NCBI GenBank assembly: GCA_017940255.1
Contig: JAGAZB010000056.1
Location: 62,001 to 126,000 of the forward strand
DNA: 64,000 nt
Reading direction: 5' to 3'
DNA from: Treponema sp.
Lineage (GTDB): Bacteria; Spirochaetota; Spirochaetia; Treponematales; Treponemataceae
Positions 1 through 9,720 of this stretch are shown piece by piece; positions within the stretch are counted from its first letter, which is position 1; each line of letters begins with the position of its first letter. Both the position numbers and the translations under genes were made by a program. Under the pieces are notes generated by a model. The model did not search any database and had not been told where the DNA came from. It saw only the letters and a program-made list of their open reading frames with translations.

Positions 1-1
1 G

Positions 2-190
2 CAGGCCTTTGTATCTAATCTTTTTAGTAATTCCGGCCAGAGTGGTGCATGGTCTTATTTTGCAAAACGAAAAATGTTTGATCCTTACAAAGACATTGGC
101 TACACAAGTGCAAATTTTGCAGAAGAATACAGTGCCGCAGTTGAACATCAGCTTACAGTTTTGGGGAGATTGCACGATGAAAACAAATAA
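2..190 (+). CDS. recC: RecC C-terminal end (partial)
   Basis: The last 62 codons of a gene entering from the left edge; it stops at TAA 188-190 and overlaps the recB start by 14 nt. The visible tail contains WSYFAKRKMFDPYKDIGY and ends GRLHDENK. Position directly upstream of recB and recD, with translational overlap, fits the gamma subunit of exodeoxyribonuclease V, which scans for Chi and pairs with RecB and RecD. The tail alone is too short to prove the family, so the assignment is mainly by context. Confidence 0.65.
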   Translation, partial: QAFVSNLFSNSGQSGAWSYFAKRKMFDPYKDIGYTSANFAEEYSAAVEHQLTVLGRLHDENK

Positions 191-3100
191 AAATCTTTTT
201 AAACTAGAAGACTTTTCTGCAAACCACAGAAAATCAATGTTTATAGAAGCTTCGGCAGGAACAGGAAAGACTTATACAATCACAGGAATTGTAGAAAATC
301 TTGTAAAAAATGCAAAAATCCCTCTGGAAAAAATTCTGATTGTAACTTACACCGAAAAAGCCGTTGGCGAACTAAAAGACCGCATAAGAAGCAGACTTAC
401 AAATATTCCAGATTGCCATGCAGATGTAGACAACGCCCCAATTTATACAATTCACTCATTCTGCCAGAAAACTCTGGATGAATTTGCCTTTACCGCAGAA
501 CAGCCCTTTTCTCTTTCCCTTGTGAATGAATCAGAAATCGGTGATTTTATAGACCGCTGGATTCGTGATAATCTGGCCACAAATACAGAGTTTGAAAAAC
601 TGTATTCTTCCGCCGAAAAAGCTTCATCACTTATAAGAAAACTGAAAAAAGACCTTTCTTCTGCAGTAGACAAATACTACCTGAATCTGAAGTCGGAAGA
701 AGACAAAGAAATTATCTCTCTGGATGACCAGCACTGCACCGAAATAAACGGCCAGCTTATTACTTACGAAGAATTTAATAAAATTGCCAGTCCAGACTGC
801 ATAGAAGATATGTTCGCCTTACAGGGCTTTGAAGAAGTCTGGAATGATTTACTGGCAAACAGGAGCGCTCTAAAAGCCGCAGAGTTTATTCAGGAAATAG
901 AAAATAACATAAAAAACAGCCACAAGTTTACTTTTAACGGCAGAGTTTTCCAGGTGAACAGGCTTGGAAGTGAAATTAAGGAAGACTTTCTTTATCTAAA
1001 ATCTGTAAAAGAATTAAAACTGGAAGTTACAGACAACACCCGGGCAGAAGAATTCTTTACTCATGTTTTAAAGGATTTATACCTTGCCTGGCAGGAAGAA
1101 AAAAGCAAAAACAAGCAGCAGTCTTACAACGACATGATTCGAAATGTACGCGAAGCAGTCTGCAATGAAGGACTGGAACTTAAAAAAAAGCTGCAGGAAA
1201 AGTACACTTACGCCATCATAGATGAATTTCAGGATACAAATAAACGCCAGTGGGATATTTTCAGCAGGATATTCATGGAAGATGACCAGCACACAATTAT
1301 TGTGGTGGGCGACCCTAAACAGTCCATTTATTCTTTCCAGGGAGCAGACGTAAATGTTTACCAAGAGGCCATTCAGCAGATTGCCCAGCTTTCGCCGGAG
1401 GGTGCTTATTCGCTGGCAACAAACTGGCGCTCCACAGATTTGATGGTGCAGGCCTGCAATGCGCTTTTTGAAGACAAGGGAGATGTAAAGTTTTTCGGAA
1501 GTTTGAAGGAAGGTGACAGTAGTCCGTCACTATTCACTCCTTCAAACTCATCCGGAAAAATACAAAACGCCTTGTTTGACAATCATGAAATCAAACCTTT
1601 CTGGATTGCACAAAGCCAGTCGGGCGAAAAAATTGACGAAAACACCTTTGCCCGCATCGCTGTAAAAAAGATAGTTGAATGTTGCACTTTCACTTCTGAA
1701 AATAAAACCCGCCTGCAGGTTTACAATAAAGACGCAAAAACATACAGAAACGTAAGCTTCCACGACTTTGCAATTCTTGGCCGCACGGGAAGCGAACTGG
1801 AAGCCATAGAAGAAGAAATGCGAAAAGCCGGAGTTCCATACTCACGCTACAAAGACACCGGACTTTTTAAGGGCCTGGAATGTGCCCACTGGATAGCCCT
1901 TTTGAACGCAATTGCCGCAAATAACTTTTCCGGCCACAATCGCAGAGTTTTGAACGAAGCCCTCTACACAAAGTTTTTTAATGTCCCCCTTTCGCAAATA
2001 AAAGACGAAAAATACGACAGTCCGGCCTGCGAAGAAAGGCAGAAACTTATAAGCTGGCAGCATCTTGCAAGCCAGAAACAGTGGGCAAAACTACTGGAAG
2101 CAATTTTTAAAGACACAAAACTGGAAGAAAATCTTTCGCGGCTGGAATCGCTCACTTCCCTTTCTAAGTTTCATCAGATTGGAAACTACATTGTTGAATA
2201 TCTGTACAAATCAGACTGTTCACTTGAAGAAATGAGTAAAAAACTTTCGCGGCTTTCTAATGATGAAGAAGAAAGTTCTGATGACGAAAGCATTATTGCC
2301 AAAATGACCGACTTTGACTGCGTGCAGCTTATGACAATTCACGCTTCAAAGGGACTGGAATTCCCGGTTGTGATTGGAGTTGCGGGCTTTAAGCAGAAAA
2401 ATCACAATATTCCGAACGCCTTTATTTTCCATGAAGATGGAAAGGCAAAACTGAATTTTAGTGATTACGGAAAGACACGCTCAGACAAAGAAGAAAACAG
2501 GGAAAGAGAACGCTTATTCTACGTTGCCTACACCCGAGCCTCAGCCCTTATGATTCTGCCAAATTACACAAAATGGGATGCATCTGATGAAAAAAACATT
2601 TACGGTTTTCTAGATGCAAATTTCCAGAAATTTATACAGGATGATGAAAACACAAAGTTCTGGGAAAGTATTTGCCTTAAAGAAGATGAAGACCCGGATA
2701 CCGCTGAAAAAGAACTGAAAAATCAGGTACAGAAAATCCTGAACCAGGCAGAAAAAAAGGAAGAAAGAGAAAATCCTGAAGAAAAAAACGCCCAGCAGAA
2801 AGAACTTGCAGGCTTTGCAAAAATAATTCCGGGACTTCTTCTAAGAAAACATTCTTATGTTTCACTTTCACACGGACAAAAAGAAGAACTTACAGGCGAT
2901 TCTGCCGGCCGTCTGGATAAAGAAGCACAGCCTTCCGAACAGGCCTCCCTTGCGGCTTTTGATTTATCAGACAAGCTGATTACCTGCGCCTACAATCCAA
3001 GCCTGCTGCCACAAGTGCTTGCGCCAGCTTATCCAAAAGGAACAAAACTGGGACTTGCAGTTCACGAAGTTTTCGAAGCAGCAGATTTTATTCATGCAGG

Positions 3101-3767
3101 TTCTTTTGAAAATCTGAATGATGCTCTGGAAGATATTCAGGTTCAGAATCTTGTAGACAGCTGTTTTGAAAAGCAGTCTTTTATAATTGATGAAAAAGAT
3201 TCGCAAAAATGGCGGGCACAGACCCTTTCTTTTTTGTGGAACACCTTAAATGCAAGACTTCCTGTTATTACCGGCGGCAAGCAGCTGGAAGAAGATTTTC
3301 AATTAAAAGAACTTTCTGCAGATTCACGAATTGCCGAAGCCGAATTCAATTTGAATCCAGATCAGAATGCCCTGCTAAAAAATTACTGCAACGGTTTTAT
3401 AGACCTTATTTTTATGCGCAAAGTGGGAGAAAACGAAGTTTACTCGGTTTTAGACTGGAAGAGTGACAGTCTGGAAGATGAAGATTACTCTCAGGCCGAA
3501 AAACTAAAAAATCACACAGATGAAAAATACGCAATTCAGAGGGTTTTATATTCCTACGCCCTTGTGCACTGGCTTAATCAGTTTTATTCAGAAGAAAGTC
3601 TGCAGGAAACTTTTGAAAAGCATTTCGGCGGCATCTATTATGTTTATATACGAGGCTGCAGAAGCGGCTGCGCTAACGGAATTTTTGCCCACACCTGGGA
3701 AAGCTGGGCTCAACTGGAAGAACGATTTAATGGAATTTACAAAAAACTTATAAAGGCAGGTCGATAA
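177..3767 (+). CDS. recB: Exodeoxyribonuclease V beta subunit RecB
   Basis: RecB is the 3'-5' helicase and nuclease subunit of RecBCD, acting on double-strand DNA ends in the cytoplasm. The 1196-residue product matches the usual family length (about 1180). It shows a UvrD-type Walker A (EASAGTGKTYTI), Walker B (IIDEFQDTNKRQWD), motif III (GDPKQSIYSFQGAD) and a late helicase motif (TIHASKGLEFPVV). The C-terminal nuclease domain carries GFIDLIF, the catalytic LDWKSD and a downstream QRVLYSY (QxxxY). The ATG at 177 is chosen because GGGGAG lies about 8 nt upstream; the reading frame is open further upstream, but there it overlaps the recC tail. The stop is directly followed by the recD ATG, so recC, recB and recD form one operon. 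Confidence 0.95.
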   Translation: MKTNKNLFKLEDFSANHRKSMFIEASAGTGKTYTITGIVENLVKNAKIPLEKILIVTYTEKAVGELKDRIRSRLTNIPDCHADVDNAPIYTIHSFCQKTLDEFAFTAEQPFSLSLVNESEIGDFIDRWIRDNLATNTEFEKLYSSAEKASSLIRKLKKDLSSAVDKYYLNLKSEEDKEIISLDDQHCTEINGQLITYEEFNKIASPDCIEDMFALQGFEEVWNDLLANRSALKAAEFIQEIENNIKNSHKFTFNGRVFQVNRLGSEIKEDFLYLKSVKELKLEVTDNTRAEEFFTHVLKDLYLAWQEEKSKNKQQSYNDMIRNVREAVCNEGLELKKKLQEKYTYAIIDEFQDTNKRQWDIFSRIFMEDDQHTIIVVGDPKQSIYSFQGADVNVYQEAIQQIAQLSPEGAYSLATNWRSTDLMVQACNALFEDKGDVKFFGSLKEGDSSPSLFTPSNSSGKIQNALFDNHEIKPFWIAQSQSGEKIDENTFARIAVKKIVECCTFTSENKTRLQVYNKDAKTYRNVSFHDFAILGRTGSELEAIEEEMRKAGVPYSRYKDTGLFKGLECAHWIALLNAIAANNFSGHNRRVLNEALYTKFFNVPLSQIKDEKYDSPACEERQKLISWQHLASQKQWAKLLEAIFKDTKLEENLSRLESLTSLSKFHQIGNYIVEYLYKSDCSLEEMSKKLSRLSNDEEESSDDESIIAKMTDFDCVQLMTIHASKGLEFPVVIGVAGFKQKNHNIPNAFIFHEDGKAKLNFSDYGKTRSDKEENRERERLFYVAYTRASALMILPNYTKWDASDEKNIYGFLDANFQKFIQDDENTKFWESICLKEDEDPDTAEKELKNQVQKILNQAEKKEERENPEEKNAQQKELAGFAKIIPGLLLRKHSYVSLSHGQKEELTGDSAGRLDKEAQPSEQASLAAFDLSDKLITCAYNPSLLPQVLAPAYPKGTKLGLAVHEVFEAADFIHAGSFENLNDALEDIQVQNLVDSCFEKQSFIIDEKDSQKWRAQTLSFLWNTLNARLPVITGGKQLEEDFQLKELSADSRIAEAEFNLNPDQNALLKNYCNGFIDLIFMRKVGENEVYSVLDWKSDSLEDEDYSQAEKLKNHTDEKYAIQRVLYSYALVHWLNQFYSEESLQETFEKHFGGIYYVYIRGCRSGCANGIFAHTWESWAQLEERFNGIYKKLIKAGR

Positions 3768-5897
3768 ATGAAAGAAAAAATTGTACTAACTCAGGAAAAC
3801 TTCTGTGAAAAACTTATCGAACTGCGGGGGCTTTCACCAATCTGGGAAAAAGTTCTCAAAAGTCTGGAAGCTCTTGAACCGGAACTGGCAAAAGCAGAAG
3901 TTTCACCCGTAAAAAGTCTTCTTGCAATGTATTTTTCCCGCCTGGATGACGGCAATACCTGCATTCCACTGGAAAGTGAAAGTCTTCTTCAAAAAATCCA
4001 GGAAAAATGGAAGGGACTTCTGCTTGCGGCAGGCTTAGAAATTGAAGGTTCAGAAAACACCGAATTTTTCCGCCAGCAGATAGAAAAAGCCCTGCCATTT
4101 ATTAATTCACAATCGCTTCCAAATCTTTTTGAAGAACTAAAAAGTCCTGAATCAGAAAAAGCAAAATACAATAAACCATTTCTGATAGATAACAAGTGGC
4201 TTTTTGCTTCAAAATATCACAAGGCAAAAGTTATTATTGAAGAGCGAATCAGTTTGATTTTTAAGGGTGAAAAAACACAGGAAGCGGCAAGTTCTACCGC
4301 CCGAGCCCAGACACTCAAAGAGTATTTTGCAAAAATCACCGGGGCCCAGCCCGCCTCTGGGACCGGCCGCCACCCTATCGAACTAAAAGAGCGTCAGGTA
4401 GAAGCCATTGTGCGCGGCCAAGAAGAAAATCTGATAATTACCGGCGGCCCGGGAACCGGAAAAACCACCGTAGTTTGTTATCTTCTCTGGGAACTTTTAA
4501 AAAAGCCCGGCTATCTTAACTATTCCATGTATCTGGCAGCCCCAAGCGGAAAAGCCGCCGACCGCATGAAAGAAAGTATTTCCGAAACACTCTCAAAAAT
4601 CAGTCTGGCAGAACGTCAAAAATTCAGCCAGATATTTGAAAAACTAAACTCTGTGCAGTCCAGTACAATTCACCGTCTGCTCAGTTATAATCCCGCAAAA
4701 AATGCCTTTTCTTTTAACAAGGATAACCAGTTTGATAAAGAGTCTATTTTTGTAATCGATGAAGCCAGTATGATTGATATTAATCTTTTCAGCTCTCTTC
4801 TGCAGGCAATTCCTCTTGAAGCCAGAGTTTTTATTCTTGGTGATAAAGACCAGCTGCCTTCGGTTCAGGCGGGCGCCGTTTTGGGAGAACTCCTCGCAAA
4901 AAAAACTTCCAGCGTTGTGGCACTCAACGAATCAAACCGCTTTAACGACAATTCCCAGGTGGGCCGGCTAAAAGACGCCCTGCAAAGTGAACAGCCCCTT
5001 GATTCAAAACTCGCGAACCTCTGGGACTGGCAGCAGTGGAAAGCCGAAACCTTAATTTCAAACGAAGAAACCTTTACTATTCCCCAGCGTGATAAGGACG
5101 GCAAAATGGAATATCCGGTTTACACATTTGTGCCTCCCATTCACGATTATGCCGCCAAAAAAGTAATGACTCAGGAAATAATTCTTGAATGGAGCAAACG
5201 ATTTTATGATCGCCTTTCCTTCAAGGACTCTCCATCTCACTCACTAAACCTGGAAAGTAATGATATTGAAGAAAAACTGGATACTTTGTGGAGCAAGGCC
5301 ATGGCAGCAAAAATTCTTTGTGCAGAAAGAAACAGCTATAACGGAGTCTTGAACATAAATCAGGAAATCTGCCGCCACATAAGAAATCTTTCGCCATTCC
5401 AGAGCGGAGATGATGAATACTTCAACGGCCAGCTTTTAATGCTCACAAAAAATCAGTCTATCTTCAACCTTTTTAATGGCGACAGCGGAATTGTAGTTTC
5501 CCTTTCTGATGAAAACACAAGAGCCGCTTCTGCAAACGAGGCAGATTCCCTCAAATATTTAATGGTAAAAAAGGACATAAAAAACATAGACGCCAAAGAA
5601 AATAAAAACGAAGTGATTAAACACAAGGGCTCTTATGTTTTTTATCCTCTTTACCTGCTTCCAAAAGAAGCTCTGGAAACCGCCTACGCAATCACAATTC
5701 ATAAATCACAGGGTTCGGGCTACAAGGCAATTCTGATTTTTCTGCCGGAACATTCAGGCCATCCGCTTTTGAACCGGCAGATTGCATACACGGCAATCAC
5801 TCGCACAGAAGGTTCTACCTACATAGTTGCCCGTCCGGAAACTCTGGAAGAAGCCCGCCGCACCCTTATTGAGCGTGATACTCAGATTGAGATATAG
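3768..5897 (+). CDS. recD: Exodeoxyribonuclease V alpha subunit RecD
   Basis: RecD is the 5'-3' helicase subunit of RecBCD. The 709-residue protein has an N-terminal alpha-helical domain (about 1-195) and then SF1B helicase motifs: Walker A ITGGPGTGKTTVV, Walker B VIDEASMID, motif III GDKDQLPSVQAGAVLGEL, and C-terminal AITIHKSQGSGY with TAITRTEG. It starts on the base after the recB stop, with an AGGCAGG-like Shine-Dalgarno inside the recB end. It is somewhat longer than E. coli RecD (608), mostly through the loops at about residues 410-520. It is the last recognisable gene of the recombination operon before the AT-rich block. Confidence 0.94.
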   Translation: MKEKIVLTQENFCEKLIELRGLSPIWEKVLKSLEALEPELAKAEVSPVKSLLAMYFSRLDDGNTCIPLESESLLQKIQEKWKGLLLAAGLEIEGSENTEFFRQQIEKALPFINSQSLPNLFEELKSPESEKAKYNKPFLIDNKWLFASKYHKAKVIIEERISLIFKGEKTQEAASSTARAQTLKEYFAKITGAQPASGTGRHPIELKERQVEAIVRGQEENLIITGGPGTGKTTVVCYLLWELLKKPGYLNYSMYLAAPSGKAADRMKESISETLSKISLAERQKFSQIFEKLNSVQSSTIHRLLSYNPAKNAFSFNKDNQFDKESIFVIDEASMIDINLFSSLLQAIPLEARVFILGDKDQLPSVQAGAVLGELLAKKTSSVVALNESNRFNDNSQVGRLKDALQSEQPLDSKLANLWDWQQWKAETLISNEETFTIPQRDKDGKMEYPVYTFVPPIHDYAAKKVMTQEIILEWSKRFYDRLSFKDSPSHSLNLESNDIEEKLDTLWSKAMAAKILCAERNSYNGVLNINQEICRHIRNLSPFQSGDDEYFNGQLLMLTKNQSIFNLFNGDSGIVVSLSDENTRAASANEADSLKYLMVKKDIKNIDAKENKNEVIKHKGSYVFYPLYLLPKEALETAYAITIHKSQGSGYKAILIFLPEHSGHPLLNRQIAYTAITRTEGSTYIVARPETLEEARRTLIERDTQIEI

Positions 5898-5927
5898 CAT
5901 GATACAAAATAAGCACTAATTATCTTC

Positions 5928-5956
5928 TTGTTTTTACAACTATTATGTGCTATAAC
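5928..5956 (+). promoter_or_regulatory. Promoter of the methyltransferase gene
   Basis: TTGTTT (5928-5933), a 17-nt spacer and TATAAC (5951-5956) preceded by TGC, an extended -10. The predicted start is near 5963. Two GGATG pentamers at 5959-5963 and 5969-5973 follow at once; GGATG is the FokI recognition sequence. Confidence 0.6.
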
Positions 5957-5958
5957 TA

Positions 5959-5977
5959 GGATGTAAAGGGATGTAAA
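5959..5977 (+). repeat. Tandem GGATGTAAA repeat at the methyltransferase start
   Basis: GGATGTAAA occurs at 5959-5967 and again at 5969-5977, a 10-bp period (about one helical turn). It covers the predicted transcription start and the Shine-Dalgarno region of the gene beginning at 5980. Each copy contains one GGATG, the site expected for the enzymes encoded downstream. Confidence 0.85.
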
Positions 5978-5979
5978 AA

Positions 5980-7950
5980 ATGCGTTATATTGGCAGTAAA
6001 TCTAACTTACTGAAAAATATTGAGAATTGTATATCTACAAACATTGCAATAAAACAAGAAACTTTTTGCGACATTTTTAGCGGTACAGGCATTGTATCTA
6101 GGTATTTCAAACCTCAATACGAAATTATTTCAAACGATTCTCTTTTTTTTTCTTACATTATCCAAAAAGCCTTGATAGAAAATAACACAACCCCAACCTT
6201 TTCAAGATTATTACAAACAATAAATAACCCAATAGAATATCTTGAAAATTCTGAAACAGAAAACAAGAACTTATTTATTGAAGAAAACTATTCTCCATCT
6301 GGAAAAGCAGGACGCATGTATTTTACATCGGAAAATGCACGTAGGATTGACTTTATAAGAAACAAAATAGAACAATGGAAGTATGAAAAAAAAATAAATG
6401 AAGCAGAATATTTTTATCTTCTCACAAGTTTAATTGAAGCTGTACCTTCTGTTTCAAATATTACTGGTACCTATGGTGCATACCTAAAAAATTGGGATAA
6501 ACGAGCTTACAAAAAAATTGAACTCCCACTATTTCCTGTAGACGATAACCATAAAAAAAATAAATCATACAACGAAGATGTTTTAGATCTAGTAAAACAC
6601 ATTGCAGGAGACATCCTTTACATTGACCCTCCATATAATTCTCGCCAATATGCTCCTAATTATCATGTTTTAGAAACAATAGCGCGTTATGATAATCCTA
6701 TTCTTACAGGTGTAACAGGAATGAGACCTTACAAAGATAAGAAGTCTGTATTCTGTTCAAAAAATGAAGTAAATGCTGCTTTTGACCAATTAATTAGAAA
6801 TGCAGATTTTTCTCACATTGTTCTTAGTTATAGTTCCACAGGACTTATGAACTCAGATTTTATTGAAAGAACACTAAAAGAAAATGGTATCAAATCTACT
6901 TTTAAACTTGAAAAGATTCCTTATCGAAAATATAAAAGCAAGATTTATGATGAAAGTGAAGTTTATGAATATCTTTTTTATATCCAAAAGAAATCACAAA
7001 ATAATGTTTATATCTTATCAGAAAAGCCACATCTTGCAGTTGCGAATCCTACTGCCCCGTATAGCTTAATAAATAATAAAGCAAAATATATCAAGAGCCC
7101 TCTAAACTATATAGGTGGAAAATATAAATTACTTTCACAAATTATGCCACTTCTTCCACAGAATATTGATACATTTGTAGACTTATTCTGTGGTGGTGGT
7201 AATGTTGGAATAAATGCAGACTGCAAAAAACTAATATTTAATGACTTAAATACAATACTTATGGAAATGTTCCAAGCTTTCGCTTCAATGAAGCTCTCAG
7301 ATTTACTTAAGCAAATCAATGAAACTATAATTAATTGGAATCTTTCAATGACAAATGAAAAGTCATTTATTGCATTTCGAGATTACTATAATAAAACCAG
7401 AAATCCTATTGATTTATATGTTCTTTCATGCTTCTCATTTAATTATCAACTACGATTCAATAATAATCATGAATATAATAATCCTTTTGGACGAAATAGA
7501 AGCCATTATTCAGATACAATGGAAAATAACCTCATACAATTTGTTAAAAAAATCCAATCAGCATCAGCAAACTTTGTTTCTTTTGATTTTACAAAATTTC
7601 CTCTTGAAAATTTAAGTAAAAACGATTTTGTATATTGTGATCCACCATATTTAATAACAACAGGCTCTTATAACGATGGTAATAGAGGCTTTAAAAATTG
7701 GACAAAAAAATCTGAAGAATCGTTATATGAAACTCTTGATAAATTAAACGAAAAAGGTATAAAGTTTGCTCTTTCCAATGTATTCACTCATAAAGGCGAA
7801 AAAAATGAAATTCTAATAGATTGGGCAAATAAATATACTGTCCATCATTTAAAAAATGATTACTCGAATTCCTGCTACAATACAAACAGAACAGGAAGCG
7901 ACGAAGTATTAGTAACAAATTATTCACTGGGAGAGGAAAAAAATGATTGA
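5980..7950 (+). CDS. FokI-type fused double adenine-N6 DNA methyltransferase
   Basis: This is a 656-residue fusion of two D12-class (Dam-like) adenine methyltransferase domains. The first half (about 1-345) has MRYIGSKSNLL, the SAM motif DIFSGTGIVSRYF and catalytic DPPY at residues 216-219. The second half (about 368-650) has LNYIGGKYKLL, DLFCGGGNVG and DPPY at 554-557. M.FokI (647 residues) has the same architecture, each domain modifying one strand of the asymmetric site GGATG/CATCC. The downstream gene encodes a FokI-like nuclease, so this is very probably its protecting methylase. The start is the ATG after the AAAGGG Shine-Dalgarno; the gene overlaps the nuclease by 8 nt. The DNA is visibly more AT-rich than the rec genes, which suggests acquisition by transfer. 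Confidence 0.93.
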   Translation: MRYIGSKSNLLKNIENCISTNIAIKQETFCDIFSGTGIVSRYFKPQYEIISNDSLFFSYIIQKALIENNTTPTFSRLLQTINNPIEYLENSETENKNLFIEENYSPSGKAGRMYFTSENARRIDFIRNKIEQWKYEKKINEAEYFYLLTSLIEAVPSVSNITGTYGAYLKNWDKRAYKKIELPLFPVDDNHKKNKSYNEDVLDLVKHIAGDILYIDPPYNSRQYAPNYHVLETIARYDNPILTGVTGMRPYKDKKSVFCSKNEVNAAFDQLIRNADFSHIVLSYSSTGLMNSDFIERTLKENGIKSTFKLEKIPYRKYKSKIYDESEVYEYLFYIQKKSQNNVYILSEKPHLAVANPTAPYSLINNKAKYIKSPLNYIGGKYKLLSQIMPLLPQNIDTFVDLFCGGGNVGINADCKKLIFNDLNTILMEMFQAFASMKLSDLLKQINETIINWNLSMTNEKSFIAFRDYYNKTRNPIDLYVLSCFSFNYQLRFNNNHEYNNPFGRNRSHYSDTMENNLIQFVKKIQSASANFVSFDFTKFPLENLSKNDFVYCDPPYLITTGSYNDGNRGFKNWTKKSEESLYETLDKLNEKGIKFALSNVFTHKGEKNEILIDWANKYTVHHLKNDYSNSCYNTNRTGSDEVLVTNYSLGEEKND

Positions 7951-9712
7951 TTTTATTCAAATTCCAACAAGAGGAACTCGCACTTTTGGCTGGATACAAG
8001 AAGCTAGTATTATTGATAGTCTTTATAACGTAGTTTCTGTTTTTGCTCCTGATAGTGATTTTCACAAAAAACTTGTAAATGAAATTATTCCATCTCTTGT
8101 TCAAGAAAAAGATGGAAAAAATGAAATGTTAACAACTCTGAACACTAAACCTTTATCAATAAAATACAAACTACTAATAGGGACTGCATTTACCCCTCGT
8201 TCAGAATCCCGCTGTAATGGAATAATACAAGCAGCCATAAAAGGTCAGAAACGGCCTTTTATAGTTGATTGGGCAGCAGATAGCTATGTCAGATGGGCAC
8301 AGGCAATCAACTTTATAAAATACGATTATGAAAATGATAGTTTTTCAATTACTGACAGGGGATTAGCACTAACAAAAGCAACTGTAGAAGATAAAGAAAA
8401 AATAATCATACAAGCAATACTATCTTATCCTCCAGCTTATCGGGTTTTATCTTTACTATCAAATCCCGATAATCCACTTACAAAATATGAACTTGGAGAA
8501 AAACTTGGATTCACGGGAGAAGAGGGATTCGTTTGTTATCCACTTAAAAGCATTATTGCAGCTCTAGCTGAAACTAAAAATCCAAAAGAACGCTCAAAAA
8601 TTCGTTCCGATTGGGAAAGTTCTTCTGATAAATATGCAAGAACAATATGTCAATGGTTTGGTCATTTAGGCTTAGTTAAAACTTGCAAAAAAGAAATATC
8701 TGTAAAATATGGTCAAAAGCTAGTATCTGATACACTCAGTGCATTTCGTATAACCCCCAAAGGAGAACGCGAATTAAGAAATTGTAATGGTAATAGCAGA
8801 CATACAAAAATAGAAAAAAATGTCTCTTATGAAATGTTTGCTACTAAAGGCAAAGATCGAGAATACCTAAGATTACGACGTTCCTTAATCTTAAAACTAT
8901 TAATCGAAAATAAAAACATAATGTTTCTTACAAAAATTAAAGAAGCATTAAATAAACAAGGATTTGACGAATCTCTTGAAACCATACGAGACGATATTCT
9001 TGGTTTTTATAACATAGGAATTAATATTCAAATTTCTGACCATAAAGTTATCTTAACAGACAAGATTGCAGATTTTTACATTCCAATATACAAAAATCTA
9101 TCTTTCAAATCAGAACTTAGTAAAGAAAAAGATGAGATTAGACTTAAGCTAAAGACGCTATCGCATTCTTATCTTTCTCTAATAGATTTAGCATTCGATC
9201 CAAAACAAAGTCTTCTTTTTGAAATAAAGACCATGGATTTATTTTTGAATGAATGTGGTTTCTATGGACGCCATTTAGGCGGCTCAAATAAGCCTGACGG
9301 AATATTATATACAGATGAAGATTATCCAACAAAAGAAGGAATACAAAACTATGGCATAATAGTAGATATGAAAGCTTACTCAAAAGGATACAACCTGCCA
9401 ATTGGACAACAAGATGAAATGAAACGTTACATAAGCAACAATCAGAAACGCGATGAAAAAATAAATTCTACAAAATGGTGGACAGAATTTCCAGTTTCTT
9501 TGAACAACTTTTATTTTATGTTCGTTTCTGGAAACTTCAAAGGAAATATATCCGAAAAACTGAACAAAATTTATCTTGAAACAAATATTTCTGGAACTGC
9601 TTTACCAATTGAAACTGCGCTTATTATTGCTGATAGAATCAAAAGTGGAGAAATAACCCTTCATGACTTTGAAAAATCTATTTGCAATACTGAATATAAA
9701 CTGAAAAGATAG
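7943..9712 (+). CDS. FokI-like type IIS restriction endonuclease
   Basis: The 589-residue product aligns from memory with FokI (about 580 residues) over its whole length. Shared stretches include RTFGW, a SERCNGIIQA segment (FokI SEAPCDAIIQA), SYPPAYR, LGEKLGFTGE, DWESSSDKYAR and the nuclease core GGSNKPDGILYTD then YGIIVDMKAYSKGYNLPIGQ. Catalytic residues equivalent to FokI D450, D467 and K469 are D452, D475 and K477, so the PD-(D/E)xK site is intact. The nuclease core has a 6-residue insertion between the two Asp positions. FokI binds GGATG through its N-terminal region and cuts 9/13 nt away; the same specificity is inferred here, not shown. GGGAGAGG precedes the ATG, and the gene overlaps the methyltransferase by 8 nt, so the two are translationally coupled. 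Confidence 0.93.
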   Translation: MIDFIQIPTRGTRTFGWIQEASIIDSLYNVVSVFAPDSDFHKKLVNEIIPSLVQEKDGKNEMLTTLNTKPLSIKYKLLIGTAFTPRSESRCNGIIQAAIKGQKRPFIVDWAADSYVRWAQAINFIKYDYENDSFSITDRGLALTKATVEDKEKIIIQAILSYPPAYRVLSLLSNPDNPLTKYELGEKLGFTGEEGFVCYPLKSIIAALAETKNPKERSKIRSDWESSSDKYARTICQWFGHLGLVKTCKKEISVKYGQKLVSDTLSAFRITPKGERELRNCNGNSRHTKIEKNVSYEMFATKGKDREYLRLRRSLILKLLIENKNIMFLTKIKEALNKQGFDESLETIRDDILGFYNIGINIQISDHKVILTDKIADFYIPIYKNLSFKSELSKEKDEIRLKLKTLSHSYLSLIDLAFDPKQSLLFEIKTMDLFLNECGFYGRHLGGSNKPDGILYTDEDYPTKEGIQNYGIIVDMKAYSKGYNLPIGQQDEMKRYISNNQKRDEKINSTKWWTEFPVSLNNFYFMFVSGNFKGNISEKLNKIYLETNISGTALPIETALIIADRIKSGEITLHDFEKSICNTEYKLKR

Positions 9713-9720
9713 GATTTTTT

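Noticed and set aside
9-176. N-terminal extension of RecB by 56 residues from an upstream ATG
   Set aside because: The region is in the recC tail in another frame, and the ATG at 177 has a well-placed GGGGAG and begins the helicase family homology.
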